Below are positions 35,258-46,090 of a stretch of DNA of 64,000 bases, piece after piece. The notes under the pieces were generated by a model that saw only the letters and a program-made list of their open reading frames with translations, made no database searches and was not told the DNA's origin. The stretch is from the NCBI GenBank assembly GCA_020152595.1, contig JAIGNY010001203.1:1979501-2043500 (forward strand), in the 5' to 3' direction. Made by a program: the position numbers and the translations under genes. This DNA is from Chiridota heheva (Eukaryota > Echinodermata > Holothuroidea > Apodida > Chiridotidae). Numbering within the stretch: position 1 is the first letter of the stretch; every line of letters starts with the position of its first letter.

Positions 35258-35419
35258 ATGGCCAGCACATCTGGATTTGCATTCGTGCCCAGAACTGTGA
35301 AGGCAGCACCCAAAAAGCCCCTGACCCCAGAAGAGGCAGCGAAGGCAGCAGCAGCAAAAGCCGCCGCAGAGAAGAAAAAAGAGAGGATGAAGCGCTTAAG
35401 AGAACTTCATCTAAAGAGG
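35258..35419 (+). CDS. SYF2: SYF2 coding exon 1
   Basis: An AG acceptor at 35251-35252 leaves five UTR bases before the ATG. The 54 codons start [20 protein letters not shown], pass through an Ala/Lys helix and end RELHLKR in phase 0 at AGG/GTGAGG. Confidence 0.93.
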
Positions 35420-38400
35420 GTGAGGGACTGAAAATGATCTTGGTTTAATATCTGAATAAAAGGGCTACTTTTGAGTGCAGATTTATCTGTCTTATGTGAT
35501 AGAACATAAGAAAGTTGTCACTAATAAGAAAATTACTACTGTATGATATCTTTTTCTGTTTTGGAGGTACTGAGTTTGTTTTGGGGGAAATATGTGATAA
35601 GCTTTTGTGTAATGTGTACTTATGACTGTTGTAGATAATATGTTTAACAAGTCACTACACATACTTAATCTTTACAGTTATACAGTACATTTATTGAACA
35701 TATGATTCGACTGATTGAAACAAACACATTGTTTTATTTATAATTTTCTTTAGATGACTCGTCATTTAACTTGATTAAATGTTATGCAAATCTGTCAATA
35801 TGCCATGCCTGTCGGTGAAAAACAGAACAAGTTTGATAAAATATCAATAAACTGCATAAAGAATTATGGAATGTGAGTCTGCAATGTAATATTAGTGATT
35901 CCTATACAAACCTGTTGGAGCTTGAAGCATGAATATTTTTTTTCTAAATAGAATGAGATTTTGGAATATTCTCTTTACCATGTGCTTGCTTTCATTATCC
36001 TCTTCTTTGACTTTGACCTGTAATGTTTAAACACTCATGCAAGGGAATGGAAATAATCTTCTACATGTTATTAATATTCTTTACTTAAACTTACCTACCC
36101 TTTAGTAGTTGTAACTTCAAATTTTTTCTTTAGATTGATGCATGAATTTTCTTGTAATAGATTGTTTCATGCAAATGGCTTATTTTTCCTTTTTTGTCAG
36201 AATGAAGCAAGAAAGCTAAACCATACTGAGGTTGTAGCAGAAGACAGACGGAACAAATTGCCAGCCAATCACGAAGCACAAAAGAGGAGAGCAGACTGGG
36301 CTCTACAGGATGAGGAGAAGCGAAAGGTAACTATAGTGGGGAGGTGTGGGAGGGGGGGATTCTGGTTGCATTTTGTGGGGTCACTAAAATCATTTAGAGT
36401 CAACAGGAAATCATGACTTGTCCTTCTCCTTAAAAATTTGTTCCAGCAAATCATAACCACAAACTTACTGTAGCAAATAATGAGACCACTTATCTTAATG
36501 AAAATAACCACTCAACCACACAATGAGGACTTCATCTACTGCTACTGTAGTTTGATACTCTACACCAACTTCCACAACAACCCAGGACCAGCAGGAGAAC
36601 AAGTACAATGGAGTCATTGATAAGGAAAATTTGATCCTAATCACTTGTGGTTTCAGAATAAAGAACATAAAAAGGAAAAGTCTGACCCGACATTCTTATA
36701 TACCAGGTCGGGTCTGATTGTTCAAAACTTTAAGGAGCAGAATGACTAATGTAAACAAATTTAAGGTTTTTTTGTAAGTAGCAAAAAATCTATTGCATCT
36801 TATTACTTTGAATGTGAGCAAGTAAGTCTCAGACACCACTTAAATAAATTTATCGTGTTATTATTATTTCCTGCCCAGAGGATGTGATATTTTGCTAAAA
36901 ATGAAATAAATGGCACCCAATTTTGAATTTTTCAGATTATTAAAAGATAGTTACTGTAGCTTTGTCTTTTTCTAGTGCACCCCAAATACAATTAGTGTAT
37001 GCATGTGTTTTAGGACCCCTAAATCAGTATTGCTTGGTGCTCAGATGTGAAGATGGAACTGTCCTCATTTTGACTTATCTTTAAATAAGAATGGTTTGTA
37101 TCCAATCTGATCAGAGAGTGGAAAGTGTCTTAAGATTTCCTTATTGACCATCTCATAGACACCCCAAAGGAAGATTTCTGGGGTCCATAGAGACCCTACA
37201 TTATGAATAATATGTGCCTACTAAAATCTCCAAATGATTTTTGGCTCTGATTTTCTATGCACTCTCCAATATTAAGGTTAGGATCTGTTTTATATACGGC
37301 TCTGAAATTAAGTTTGTTTCTTTTGTGTGTAAGCTAAATCCGTCCAAGCCATTAGGCTCATCGGGCCAGTGCTTATTCCATTGAGAATATATGACTTCCC
37401 CTAGATGGGACACCAGTCTATCGCATCCCAGCAGTGCTGGTACTTATTTTACAGATGTGTGGACTGAAGCAAGTAAAATGTCTTGCTCAAGGACACAATG
37501 CAACGCTTGCAGCAGGAATTGAAGTGGTACCTCTAACATACGAGCATAACGCCTTAACCACTGAGCCACTGCACCTCAAATGAGTGTAATAATGCGATAA
37601 TTTTGTTTTGCCTTTCATCTTAAAAATAAGTTTCTCAGACTCTAAGATTACGTTGAATTTCCAACCATACATACAGTACTCAAAGTAGTATTTCTTTGAT
37701 TGTTTGGTAATGAAAAGACAAACTTTGAAGTTACTTTTCATTTGTAGGAAGCTGAGGCGCAAGGTCTGGATTACGACCGGGTCAAACTTCTTGATATACC
37801 TGCTGATGAGGCGGAAAAGTGGGAAAGGAAGAAAAAGAAGAAGAATCCTGATCAAGGATTCTCTGGTAAGTTTCTTTAATCATCTTACACCAGTAATTCC
37901 CAAATAGTTCATTTTAGCTCTAGGCATGCTTCCATAGACACTTGAATTCCTACATTTGAATGAAAACTTGATCTGCCTCATTCTCTGAGCAAGTATCAGG
38001 GACAGGTATAGAGCACTGGGTGTCCTTGTTTAAACCCCCAACTTGATCCAGATACAGACAGAGTGAAAAGGTTCCAAAAGGCACATTACAAGTAGCAAGG
38101 ATCATGCAGCATGAATATTTGAAGTACTAATCTAAATTAAAGCGGGATCGATACACAAGTGCTTCAGGGACCTGCGTCTTTGTGTTTTATCTTACCTTAC
38201 TCAACCTTTGGCCACAGCCGAGATACAATTGATAACATCCTGTCAGGTGCCTCTGTCGCACATAGTTCTTGCCTAGTTCTTGGATTGCCCTTAATCTCTA
38301 GCATTGTCCTTAATCTTTAGCATTGTCCTTAATCTCTAGCATTGTCCTTAACCTCTAGCATTGTCCTTAACCTCTAGCATTGTCCTTAATCTTTAGCATT

Positions 38401-41400
38401 GTCCTTAATTTTTAGCATTGTCCCTAATCTCTAGCATTGTCCTTAATCTTTAGCATTCACATCCGACTCATCTTCCTCTTCATGTATTGCCAGAGTAATA
38501 GTTAAGATATAGTTCGATCCTCTTTTCATATTAGGGAACTGTAAACAGCATGAAAAGAAGATTCCAAGAATTGTGTTTTTGTAAGCAAGATGTAGAGGAT
38601 TTGTGAGAAAGAGGTTGGACGGTGGGTCGGGGAGCATCTCTCTGAAAAAGCTTTTTGGTTCCGATGTGATAGTATTAGGAACCTATGTGGTCATCATGAT
38701 GGCGTATATGTGGGTGTGTGTGACGCCCAACTCGTAAACACAATATCTCAAGAACGATACACCGGATTTATGTCATATGGGGTACACAGGTAGCCCATGG
38801 TCTGTAGATGTGCCCTATTGTTTTTGATGGTGATGTAATGCATATTAATCAGTAGGCGAGGCTTAATGTTAAAATCTGGAAATGTTCGTATTTTAACAAC
38901 CACATGTCTGTTTTGTTTCATATTGGGTATAATTATGATGTTAGCTAGTGTGTACATCTTTATAATACCAAAATCTTAAATTTCATAGTGGACGGGGCTA
39001 GAGCTGTGACCGTTTAGCGTGTACACGCTACACGCTCGCAAATCTTGTAAACGTTTACTAAATACTTCATTGCGAGTAATTGTTTTTCATACATCATAGT
39101 GTTTGCCGTTGAAAATCAATATTCATGATTCATATCACACACACATTCGGCTGACAAAATTCCAATCAATGACTTGTTACAAACTGTAAACCTCATTTGC
39201 ATAATTCTTTCTAAATGTGCGAATCACAAATGCGCAGTAATCACCAATGAATGGGGATATTATGCACTTTAATTTCGCCGAAATCTGAGTAAGATACCTA
39301 ACTTGTAAAATGCAGTGCGAATGTGCAGCAGTAAACAGTGAAACTAACAATAGGCCTAACGTTAGGCCATAAGGCTTTAAATCCCACGCAATTAAGACCT
39401 GTTTTACAAGCTGTTAAATCGACCAAAAAACACTTGAAAAATTCTTGAATTGTGACAATCAGTGCATTTACATGTAAATATTACCTGATGAGTCAAATGA
39501 ATTTTGCAAGAAAGAAAAAATATTGCATAATAAACAAACAGGAAAAGGTTTTAACATAGCTGAAATTTTGCTTGCATCGCAAAGTTGGCGGCCATTTTAT
39601 TAAGAGGACTGATATTTCAGAACTTCCTGGTGGTGGTGGCGTAGTTTTGAAATGTATGCAAGATTTTCACAGAAGAGCTTTGAAAGCCGTAGCGAATAGC
39701 ACAAAAAAAGTTACGCAATGTTGAGTTAAAATTACATTGAAAGGAAGTTATCTGTTCTTTCTAAACTGAATTTCGATGCATACTTTCCATAAAAATGATG
39801 ATTTACGCTGTAGAAGTAAACTTTTTACGATTTGGAAGCAAAACTCAGCATCTATTTGGGCAATGGAGTCAGTACTTTTGCCATACTGGTTGCAATTTTT
39901 TTTACTTCGCCTTGCAGTTTTGGAGCAATTTTGGTGTATTTCCGAAAATTACGGTACTAAACGCGTGTACATATACACGCTCGCTTTTTTTGGCGTGTAC
40001 ACATTTACTAAAGTTCCTAAACGTTCACAGCTCTAGATGGGGCTTAACACGATTTTGTTGAAAAGAGCTTGTAAACACAGTATCTCAAGAACGATGCATC
40101 ACATTTAGTTCATATATGGTACACTGATAGCCCATGGTCTGCTAATGTGCCCTGTTGTTTTTGGTGGTGAGATGATGCATATTATTGAGTAGGCAGGGCT
40201 TAATAATAAAACCTTAGAATACTCGTATTTTAACAACGACATGGCTGATTTGTTTCAAATTTGGTACAAATATGCTGTTAGCAGAGGTGCAGTGGCTCAG
40301 CGGTTAAGAAGTCATGCTCATATTCGAAAGGTACCGGGTTCGATTTCCGTTGTGTGCGCTGCATTGAGTCTTTGAGCAACACACTTTACTCTGCTTGCTT
40401 CAGTCCACTCAGCTGTAAAATGAGTACCAGCACTCCTGGGGAGTTAATCTGCAATGGACTGGCATCCAGTCCATGGGGACTAGATGGGGCTTAACACGAT
40501 TTTGTTGAAAAGAGCTTGTAAACACAGTATCTCAAGAATGACACATGGGATTCAGTTCATGTGTGGTACACAGATAGCCCATGGTCTGCTGATGTGCGCT
40601 ATTGTTTTTGGTGGCGAGATCATGCATAATAATTAGTAGGCAGGGCTTAATGTAAAAATCTTGAAATGCTCATATTTTAACAATTGCATTGTTTGTTTTA
40701 TGTCATATTTGGTATAATTATGTTGGTAACCAGTGTGTACAGTACTTGTTCATGGTACCAAAATGTTTAATTTCATTCATATGCATAGTGGGCGGGGCTT
40801 AATGTGATTTTATTGAAAAGAGCTTGTAAACACAGTATCTCGAGAACGACACATGGGATTTAGTTCATATGTGGTACACTGATAGCCCATGGTCTGCTAA
40901 AGTGCACTGTTGTTTTTTGTGGTAAGATCACGCATATTAATGCGTAGGCAGAGGGCTTAATGTAAAAATCTTGAATTGCTTATATTTTAACAATCCCATT
41001 GTTTGTATTATTTCGTATTTGGTATAATTGTGATGTTAGCTAGTGTCTTGATATGCAATGACATGACAGGTAATACAAAACTTGCAAATCAATCAGCATA
41101 TAAAAAAGCATCGGAATCACAAAAGCTTTTAGTTCTGGTTGATAAATCACTTTCTTGCAGTTCTTGCGATGTGCTGTAAAAACCTAAGATTTAGATCATC
41201 ATCTTGATCTTAATGGATCTTGATCAAAATCAGGAGTTGTTATTGCTTGTATTTGTGATCATTTCAGATTATGAGCAGGCTTCATACAGGCAGTACCAGC
41301 GATTGACCAAACAGATGCAACCAAACATGGAGGAGTATGAGAGGAAGAAGGATAAAATGTAAGTAGGACATTCTATTAGTTCAGGGGGGTCAAGCAAGTC

Positions 41401-44400
41401 CATCTTATATAAAAGATGATTTTAAAAGATACAAATTACTTAAAAAACATTCGAAAAAATCTGATTCCGTTAAGAAGATAATTAAGTTTAAAGTTTGGTA
41501 TCATTTGTGTAGAACGAATAAATAAGACTAGTTGTGATGTCATAGCCTTAGATTCCTCAAAGTCTTTATGTATTCTATCATATTTTGTCCTGTGATTTTC
41601 TGGCTTAAAAACCATGGCATATGTTAAGAAAATAGTCAAACTGAATCTACAAAGGGTATGTGTAATATACCACCTGAAGAAAGTTTGAGGAAAAATAAAT
41701 AGTGAAAAAAAAACAAGTAAACTTTCTTTAACATACATTAACAATTGTTAAGAATGTGAGGATGAGGACACCAACTTTACATGGTAGATTTACTACACAA
41801 GTCATTTCTACACAGATAAGACACAGGTTTAAACTTGAATATCTCCTTAATGGAATAAGTTTTTTGAATGCTTTGTTCACGATTTTATTTCTTTTGAAGT
41901 CCTCGTTCATATGAAATGGACATGCTTGACCCCTGAACTAATCCTTTAAGATTTAATTTCTAGGGAGACCATCCTGGAAGTATTGTTCATCAACTGTAAC
42001 ATAACCTGTTCAAAAGGATGAGTTTGTAGGAAGGCAAAAGGCTGTTTTCTGTATACATTTGAATCTCATTTTGGGCATCACTTGGATTACAGCAAATTAG
42101 CTGACCTGGCACCTACAAATATTGTAATATTTTCAAGTTTGATCATCTAGGAATGATTGTTTTGGGAAAAGTTTAATTGAAGAATAAAAGTAAACAAATT
42201 TGATGTTAATATTTTGGATTGTAGAAGTTGTCAAATTTTCTATGCAGTAGGAACTACTTCAGCTTTAATTAACTGAAAGAACAATCATATTTTGAATAAA
42301 TTAGCATCTTCTAGTTTGAATATTTATTGATAATAAGTATGTGAATTAATAGTTAAACATATATGAGCCATTAAAACAACTTGGCACTATATGAGTTGGA
42401 TATACTGGGAGGAGACACTGGTACTTTCCTGCTTCTTTTCAAGCAATATACATATTAATTTGGCATTATTTTACTTGTGGGGAAAGTAAAGATTGCTTGT
42501 TTACCTCAAACTTACCACTCAGACTTGCTTAGGAGTCCTAGGATAGTCAAACGGGTCAAAATTTAAAAAGATTGTTCCACGGAACAGTACTTTCTCAAAT
42601 AATACTTCTCCGGATCAGATGTCACTGTTCCAACTCTTTTGCTGATAACAGGACAAATTCCTTTCTTCAATATGGGCTTATTACAACTACTTTATTACTT
42701 AATATGTGCAAATATGTATGTCAGTTATTAGTATTTACATGATGTATCATCCAGTTGCATACAATTGTACATGTGCATGCAGCCTTGCATATATGTAGTC
42801 ATGATTAATTGTGCTGACAATTGCAGGCAAGGTGGGAAAAAGGTTGTCTTAGTGGAAGGAATTCTTCCTATGATGATCTTGTTTGACAACATTTATTTTG
42901 TATTTTTTAGCAGAAATCAAGTTAATGATCATTCATGCCACATGCTTTTGAAAAGAGTACTGTTCCACCAGAACAGTGATACTTGAAAATGTATTGTTCC
43001 TGTATAAAAGGTACTGTTCTCAGGAACAGTGGGTAATTTGACCCCTGCAGTCATGCAGTCATTAATCTAAAGGAAACCAATGGTTAATAAAAGACTAAAG
43101 TGGTTTTACTGAACACACCTATCAAAGAAATAAGTCATACATCACTTTCATCAAATTTCAAGTATTCATCAAATGTTTTGATAAATTATGTACTTGTTTT
43201 TGCTTATTTCTCCAAGCTAATAAACAATACTCCTTTTAACTGTGTTTTTTTCTTTTATCAGGGGTGCGGATATGTACCCCAGTGTAGACTCCTTGATGCA
43301 GGGCACGCACAAGGATTCAGAGGATGGAGTTAACAGAATGGTGGCCGATCTGGAAAACAGTAAGATTATCACATACTTTTTGCAAATCTTATGCAATAGT
43401 GTTTTAATTTGACAGAGGTATATCCATAGCCCCACATTCATAAAAACAAAACATCTTTGCATGCTTACCACATGATTATAAGCATTAAGTTTTTTTTTTT
43501 TTAATTCATGCAAGTTTGAAATAACAGAGATCTAAGCTCTGTATGCTGCATAGTACGAGTACGTTTTTCATATTCGTGCTACATATTTATGGTTAAATTT
43601 AATGCTTAAATGAAAGATTATTAGCACTGTCACATGCAAGAAATGTATATTTAGATATTTCAGAGACCCCATAATATGACAAGCCCACACTTTTGGGCTT
43701 TATGCTCCTTTAATTTGTAGAGTCCCAGGGTTCAAAACGTAACTTCAATTTTTCGAACGTTTTTTTTTTTTTTTCAAAATTAATTTTCTCAACTTTCCTT
43801 TCGTTTTTTATCACTACAAGTTATATGAATGCTAAGACTAAACTTCAATCAAAAAGTCAAAATAAAGAAAATATTGACATAAATATGCAAATTTTAGACA
43901 AAATTACATGTAGGTCAAAATTGCTCAATTTTTCTGAGCTTGTATTAATTCTGACGAATAATGAAAATGGAGGATTCTTTTTACACATTTAGATTCTTTG
44001 TGAAATTTTCTTTCCAATGATACCAATCTAAAAATAAATTTTCTCAAAGCAAAACATGCAGAAACGATGAAAATAAACAATTAATGATAACAGCTGTAAT
44101 TACTCGTGAAAAATTAGGCTGCACACTCAGCTCGGTGTTCAAACCTGGGCAATTCACATGAACACTAACCGCTGCACTAGACTGGGTATGTCTTTGTCTG
44201 TGGGTTTCTTTTGATACTTAAATTTCGTTATGAGCAAATGAGCGAGTAGTTGCTCTTTGTGTTTTCAATTGAAAATAGGTGAAATGGCCTTTCCAACGGT
44301 ATATTTTGCGTATGGGAGTTGGTCTCAAAATGGCTAAAAATCATAATATTTTTGCCAAAACAAGATATTGATGATAGGGGCAATACAAAATTGAATGATA

Positions 44401-45487
44401 TTGGATGCATTGACGTCTTTACTTTGTAAGTTCCTCACGAGTTTTTATGCAAAAACAAGGTCTGGAAGTATCGTAGGTAAGCTTTTGAAGAAGAAAAAAC
44501 GTTTATTGTTAAATTTTGTGCATTTTTTTCTTTTTTTCTATTTCATCCCATCTTCTTTTTTTTTTTTTAATTTTTTCAAAATAAGCCCCATCAAAAAGTT
44601 AAAATGTCTGAAAACTATTCGAGCTCTTTCAAATGATACCAGTATCACTGCTGTGGTTCTACTTGACGAAGCAAAATAATTTTTTGAAAAGTGCATGTCC
44701 AATTGGTCATGTCATGACCACGTGGGAATCGAAGGGTTAAAAATAAGACTTGAGTTGTCCTGGACATGATGGAATATCCTCTCTGATTAAAATATGTCAT
44801 GCTTTGTTCTACCACCTGTACAGCTAAATTGACAATTCAATGCACTTATTTCTGATGAGTCTCCATTGTTATCTCATGGGCATCAGTCTCTCTGTTGTTC
44901 ATTCCCAGTCAACACCCTTACTCTACTTAGTACTCAAAAGTTGTTATTGAATCAAAGATACACATGGGTGTGCAGACCCAAACACTTTTAGGGGAAAAGA
45001 ATGTTTTGCCTGAATAAGATTTTGCTAAATTTTACCATATTTTATTTTGGGTCAATATTGGCAATTTACCATTAAAATGAACTTTAGAGGGGGAATCCCT
45101 GCCCTGTGTATTACATTTATGTTGATATAATTTATACTTATTTTACAAGAGATTTCCATTTGTCATATTGTCACAACTGTTCTCTTTGTAATGTATGGTG
45201 TCCAGTCACTCCAGTACAAATCTAACAATCAAGATTAAATTACAAATAAGAATTAAGTCAAGGCATTCAATTTGATAAACACTAAGTGTTAAGAATATTT
45301 CATCTACTTTCAACTTTGCAGGATTGAAAAGAGAAGCAAATTTAGCAGAAGAAGAGCCTTCAATGAAGAGGATGACGTTGACTACATTAACGAGCGCAAC
45401 ATGAGGTTTAACAAGAAGATAGAGCGCTTCTACGGGAAATACACAGCAGAGATCAAACAGAACTTGGAGAGAGGAACTGCTGTATGA
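35258..45487 (+). CDS. SYF2: SYF2 pre-mRNA splicing factor, six coding exons
   Basis: Coding exons 35258-35419, 36201-36326, 37748-37865, 41268-41358, 43262-43359, 45322-45487, all GT/AG, total about 253 aa (human is 243). SYF2 is a nuclear component of the Prp19/NTC-associated spliceosome that contacts the U2/U6-containing catalytic core. Diagnostic blocks: [104 protein letters not shown] and the C-terminus [20 protein letters not shown], nearly identical to vertebrate SYF2. The N-terminal Ala/Lys/Glu stretch is low-complexity. Introns hold SINEs, a hAT element and a MITE. Exons 5 and 6 are out of phase by one base at an A-run (see findings). The 5' UTR is spliced. Confidence 0.96.
36201..36326 (+). 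CDS. SYF2: SYF2 coding exon 2
   Basis: 42 codons in phase 0 at both ends: [41 protein letters not shown]. This is the conserved NEARKLN..EVVEED block of the family. Confidence 0.95.
37332..37577 (-). mobile_element. tRNA-derived SINE in SYF2 intron 2
   Basis: The reverse complement begins GAGGTGCAGTGGCTCAGTGG (A box) with a decayed B box, then TGTCCTTGAGCAAGACA, ACTTGCTTCAGTCCACACAT and GTAAAATAAGTACCAGCACT. The head and conserved core are the same as in the plus-strand copy at 40284. Confidence 0.82.
37748..37865 (+). CDS. SYF2: SYF2 coding exon 3
   Basis: 39 codons plus one base (donor G/GTAAGT): [20 protein letters not shown], then [15 protein letters not shown]. The lysine-rich run followed by NPDxGFSDY is a SYF2 hallmark. 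Confidence 0.95.
38287..38458. repeat. 19-bp tandem repeat, nine copies, in SYF2 intron 3
   Basis: Units TCTCTAGCATTGTCCTTAA with T/C and A/T variants. Confidence 0.9.
38999..40035. mobile_element. Non-autonomous hAT element, 1037 bp
   Basis: Ends TAGAGCTGTGACCGTTTAG and the complement of TAGAGCTGTGAACGTTTAG; flanking 8-mers GACGGGGC (38991-38998) and GATGGGGC (40036-40043) match at 7 of 8. Removing the element and one 8-mer restores a continuous tandem unit. Subterminal GTGTACACG palindromes lie at both sides. No transposase frame. Confidence 0.88.
40284..40482 (+). mobile_element. tRNA-derived SINE with intact A and B boxes
   Basis: GAGGTGCAGTGGCTCAGCGG (A box inside), then GGTACCGGGTTCGATTTCC (B box), then TTGAGTCTTTGAGCAACAC, GTAAAATGAGTACCAGCACT and CAATGGACTGGCATCC. 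It is the best-kept copy of this family in the window and sits inside the 310-bp array. Confidence 0.87.
41268..41358 (+). CDS. SYF2: SYF2 coding exon 4
   Basis: Completes the split Asp of exon 3, then [18 protein letters not shown] and [11 protein letters not shown], ending two bases into a Met codon at AT/GTAAGT. A MITE begins about 15 bp into the following intron. Confidence 0.94.
41373..41945. mobile_element. Long-palindrome MITE, copy 3 (subfamily B), in SYF2 intron 4
   Basis: The left end is decayed (ATTAGTTCAGGGGGGTCAAG); the right end is AACTAATCCT followed by TTAA (41946-41949). The left half matches subfamily A, but the right half carries ACATTAACAATTGTTAAGAA and GTGAGGATGAGGACACC in place of the expected complement, a block shared with copy 4. 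Confidence 0.82.
42557..43045. other. Possible MITE with GGAACAGT motifs in SYF2 intron 4
   Basis: Weak inverted ends (GGGTCAAAAT and its partner ATTTGACCC) enclose several TGTTCC/GGAACA palindromes. No clear target duplication, so this is tentative. Confidence 0.3.
43262..43359 (+). CDS. SYF2: SYF2 coding exon 5
   Basis: Encodes [18 protein letters not shown] then [13 protein letters not shown]. The last codons read GAA AAC A/GTAAGA, which leaves phase 1, whereas exon 6 requires phase 2. One more A in the run at 43354-43357 would give the EKQ-IEKR sequence seen in human SYF2. Confidence 0.92.
44107..44189 (-). mobile_element. tRNA-SINE head relic in SYF2 intron 5
   Basis: In reverse: CTAGTGCAGCGGTTAGTGTT (A box) and AGGTTTGAACACC (B box) at the right spacing for a tRNA-derived promoter. 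The body beyond it is not recognisable. It is too degenerate for a functional tRNA gene. Confidence 0.5.
45322..45487 (+). CDS. SYF2: SYF2 terminal coding exon 6
   Basis: G, then [20 protein letters not shown] and [20 protein letters not shown], ending [12 protein letters not shown] and TGA. The final 20 residues are identical to the vertebrate C-terminus as I recall it. Confidence 0.95.
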
Positions 45488-46090
45488 ATATAAAGAGTAC
45501 ATCCATGGGTGGGAATTGCCTCCCGAAACTGGAGGGGGGGGGAGGGTCAAAGTCACAATTGAAATTTGATCGCCAAAACTGTTGAGGGTAAAAGCTAAGA
45601 TATTAAAATCACCTTACAAAAGTCTGATATAAATTTGGAAAAAAGTGTGTGTGGGGGGGGGGGGTGGAATTCCCCTTGCCCACATGCCTACAGTATGAGT
45701 ATATCTCTTCTGGTGAATAATATCTGTATTGGTCACAGTTTGGAATTAATGGATATTTGATGATCATAAGTGGACATTAGTATTTGAACTTGCACATGTT
45801 CAGATTTGACGTTGCATAAAAGGAGGGATCTCAATTCAAAATACACATGACACTATTGTAGTTTATTTTGCAGTTGCAAAAGTGATATAGCACTTGACCA
45901 CTGTGGTGAATGTATATGATGTCCATTTCAATTTTACCTACATGTGGATGTTATGGTAGTTTTCCTTCAACATCTGGAAAGGTAAACCTGATCACCTTAT
46001 AAACAACAACAATGATTTATCAATTGATGTAACTTGCTAGGATATGAACAGTAATGATCAAACACTTCCAGAGGTCAGATTATATCCAAG
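45488..46090 (+). other. SYF2 3' UTR / spacer
   Basis: No AATAAA seen in this stretch. G-runs at 45532-45545 and 45650-45665. The 3' UTR may end by a variant signal or may extend farther. Confidence 0.4.

Larger units (their letters stand above)
38655..41050. repeat. ~310-bp tandem array (four units) in SYF2 intron 3, interrupted twice
   Basis: Units share GTAAACACAGTATCTCAAGA, GTACACTGATAGCCCATGGT, CTATTGTTTTTGGTGG and GGGCGGGGCTTAATG. Unit 1 is cut at 38998 by a hAT element and unit 2 at 40284 by a SINE; units 3 (from about 40483) and 4 (from about 40797) are whole or nearly so. The leader GGTTCCGATGTGATAGTA recurs at 50430 with related sequence, so this is a dispersed family. Confidence 0.85.

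Noticed and set aside
40284-40370. Possible tRNA gene (A and B boxes present)
   Set aside because: No cloverleaf acceptor stem closes; the conserved downstream body shows it is a SINE.
45206-45556. 116-codon minus-strand frame
   Set aside because: Antisense shadow of SYF2 exon 6.
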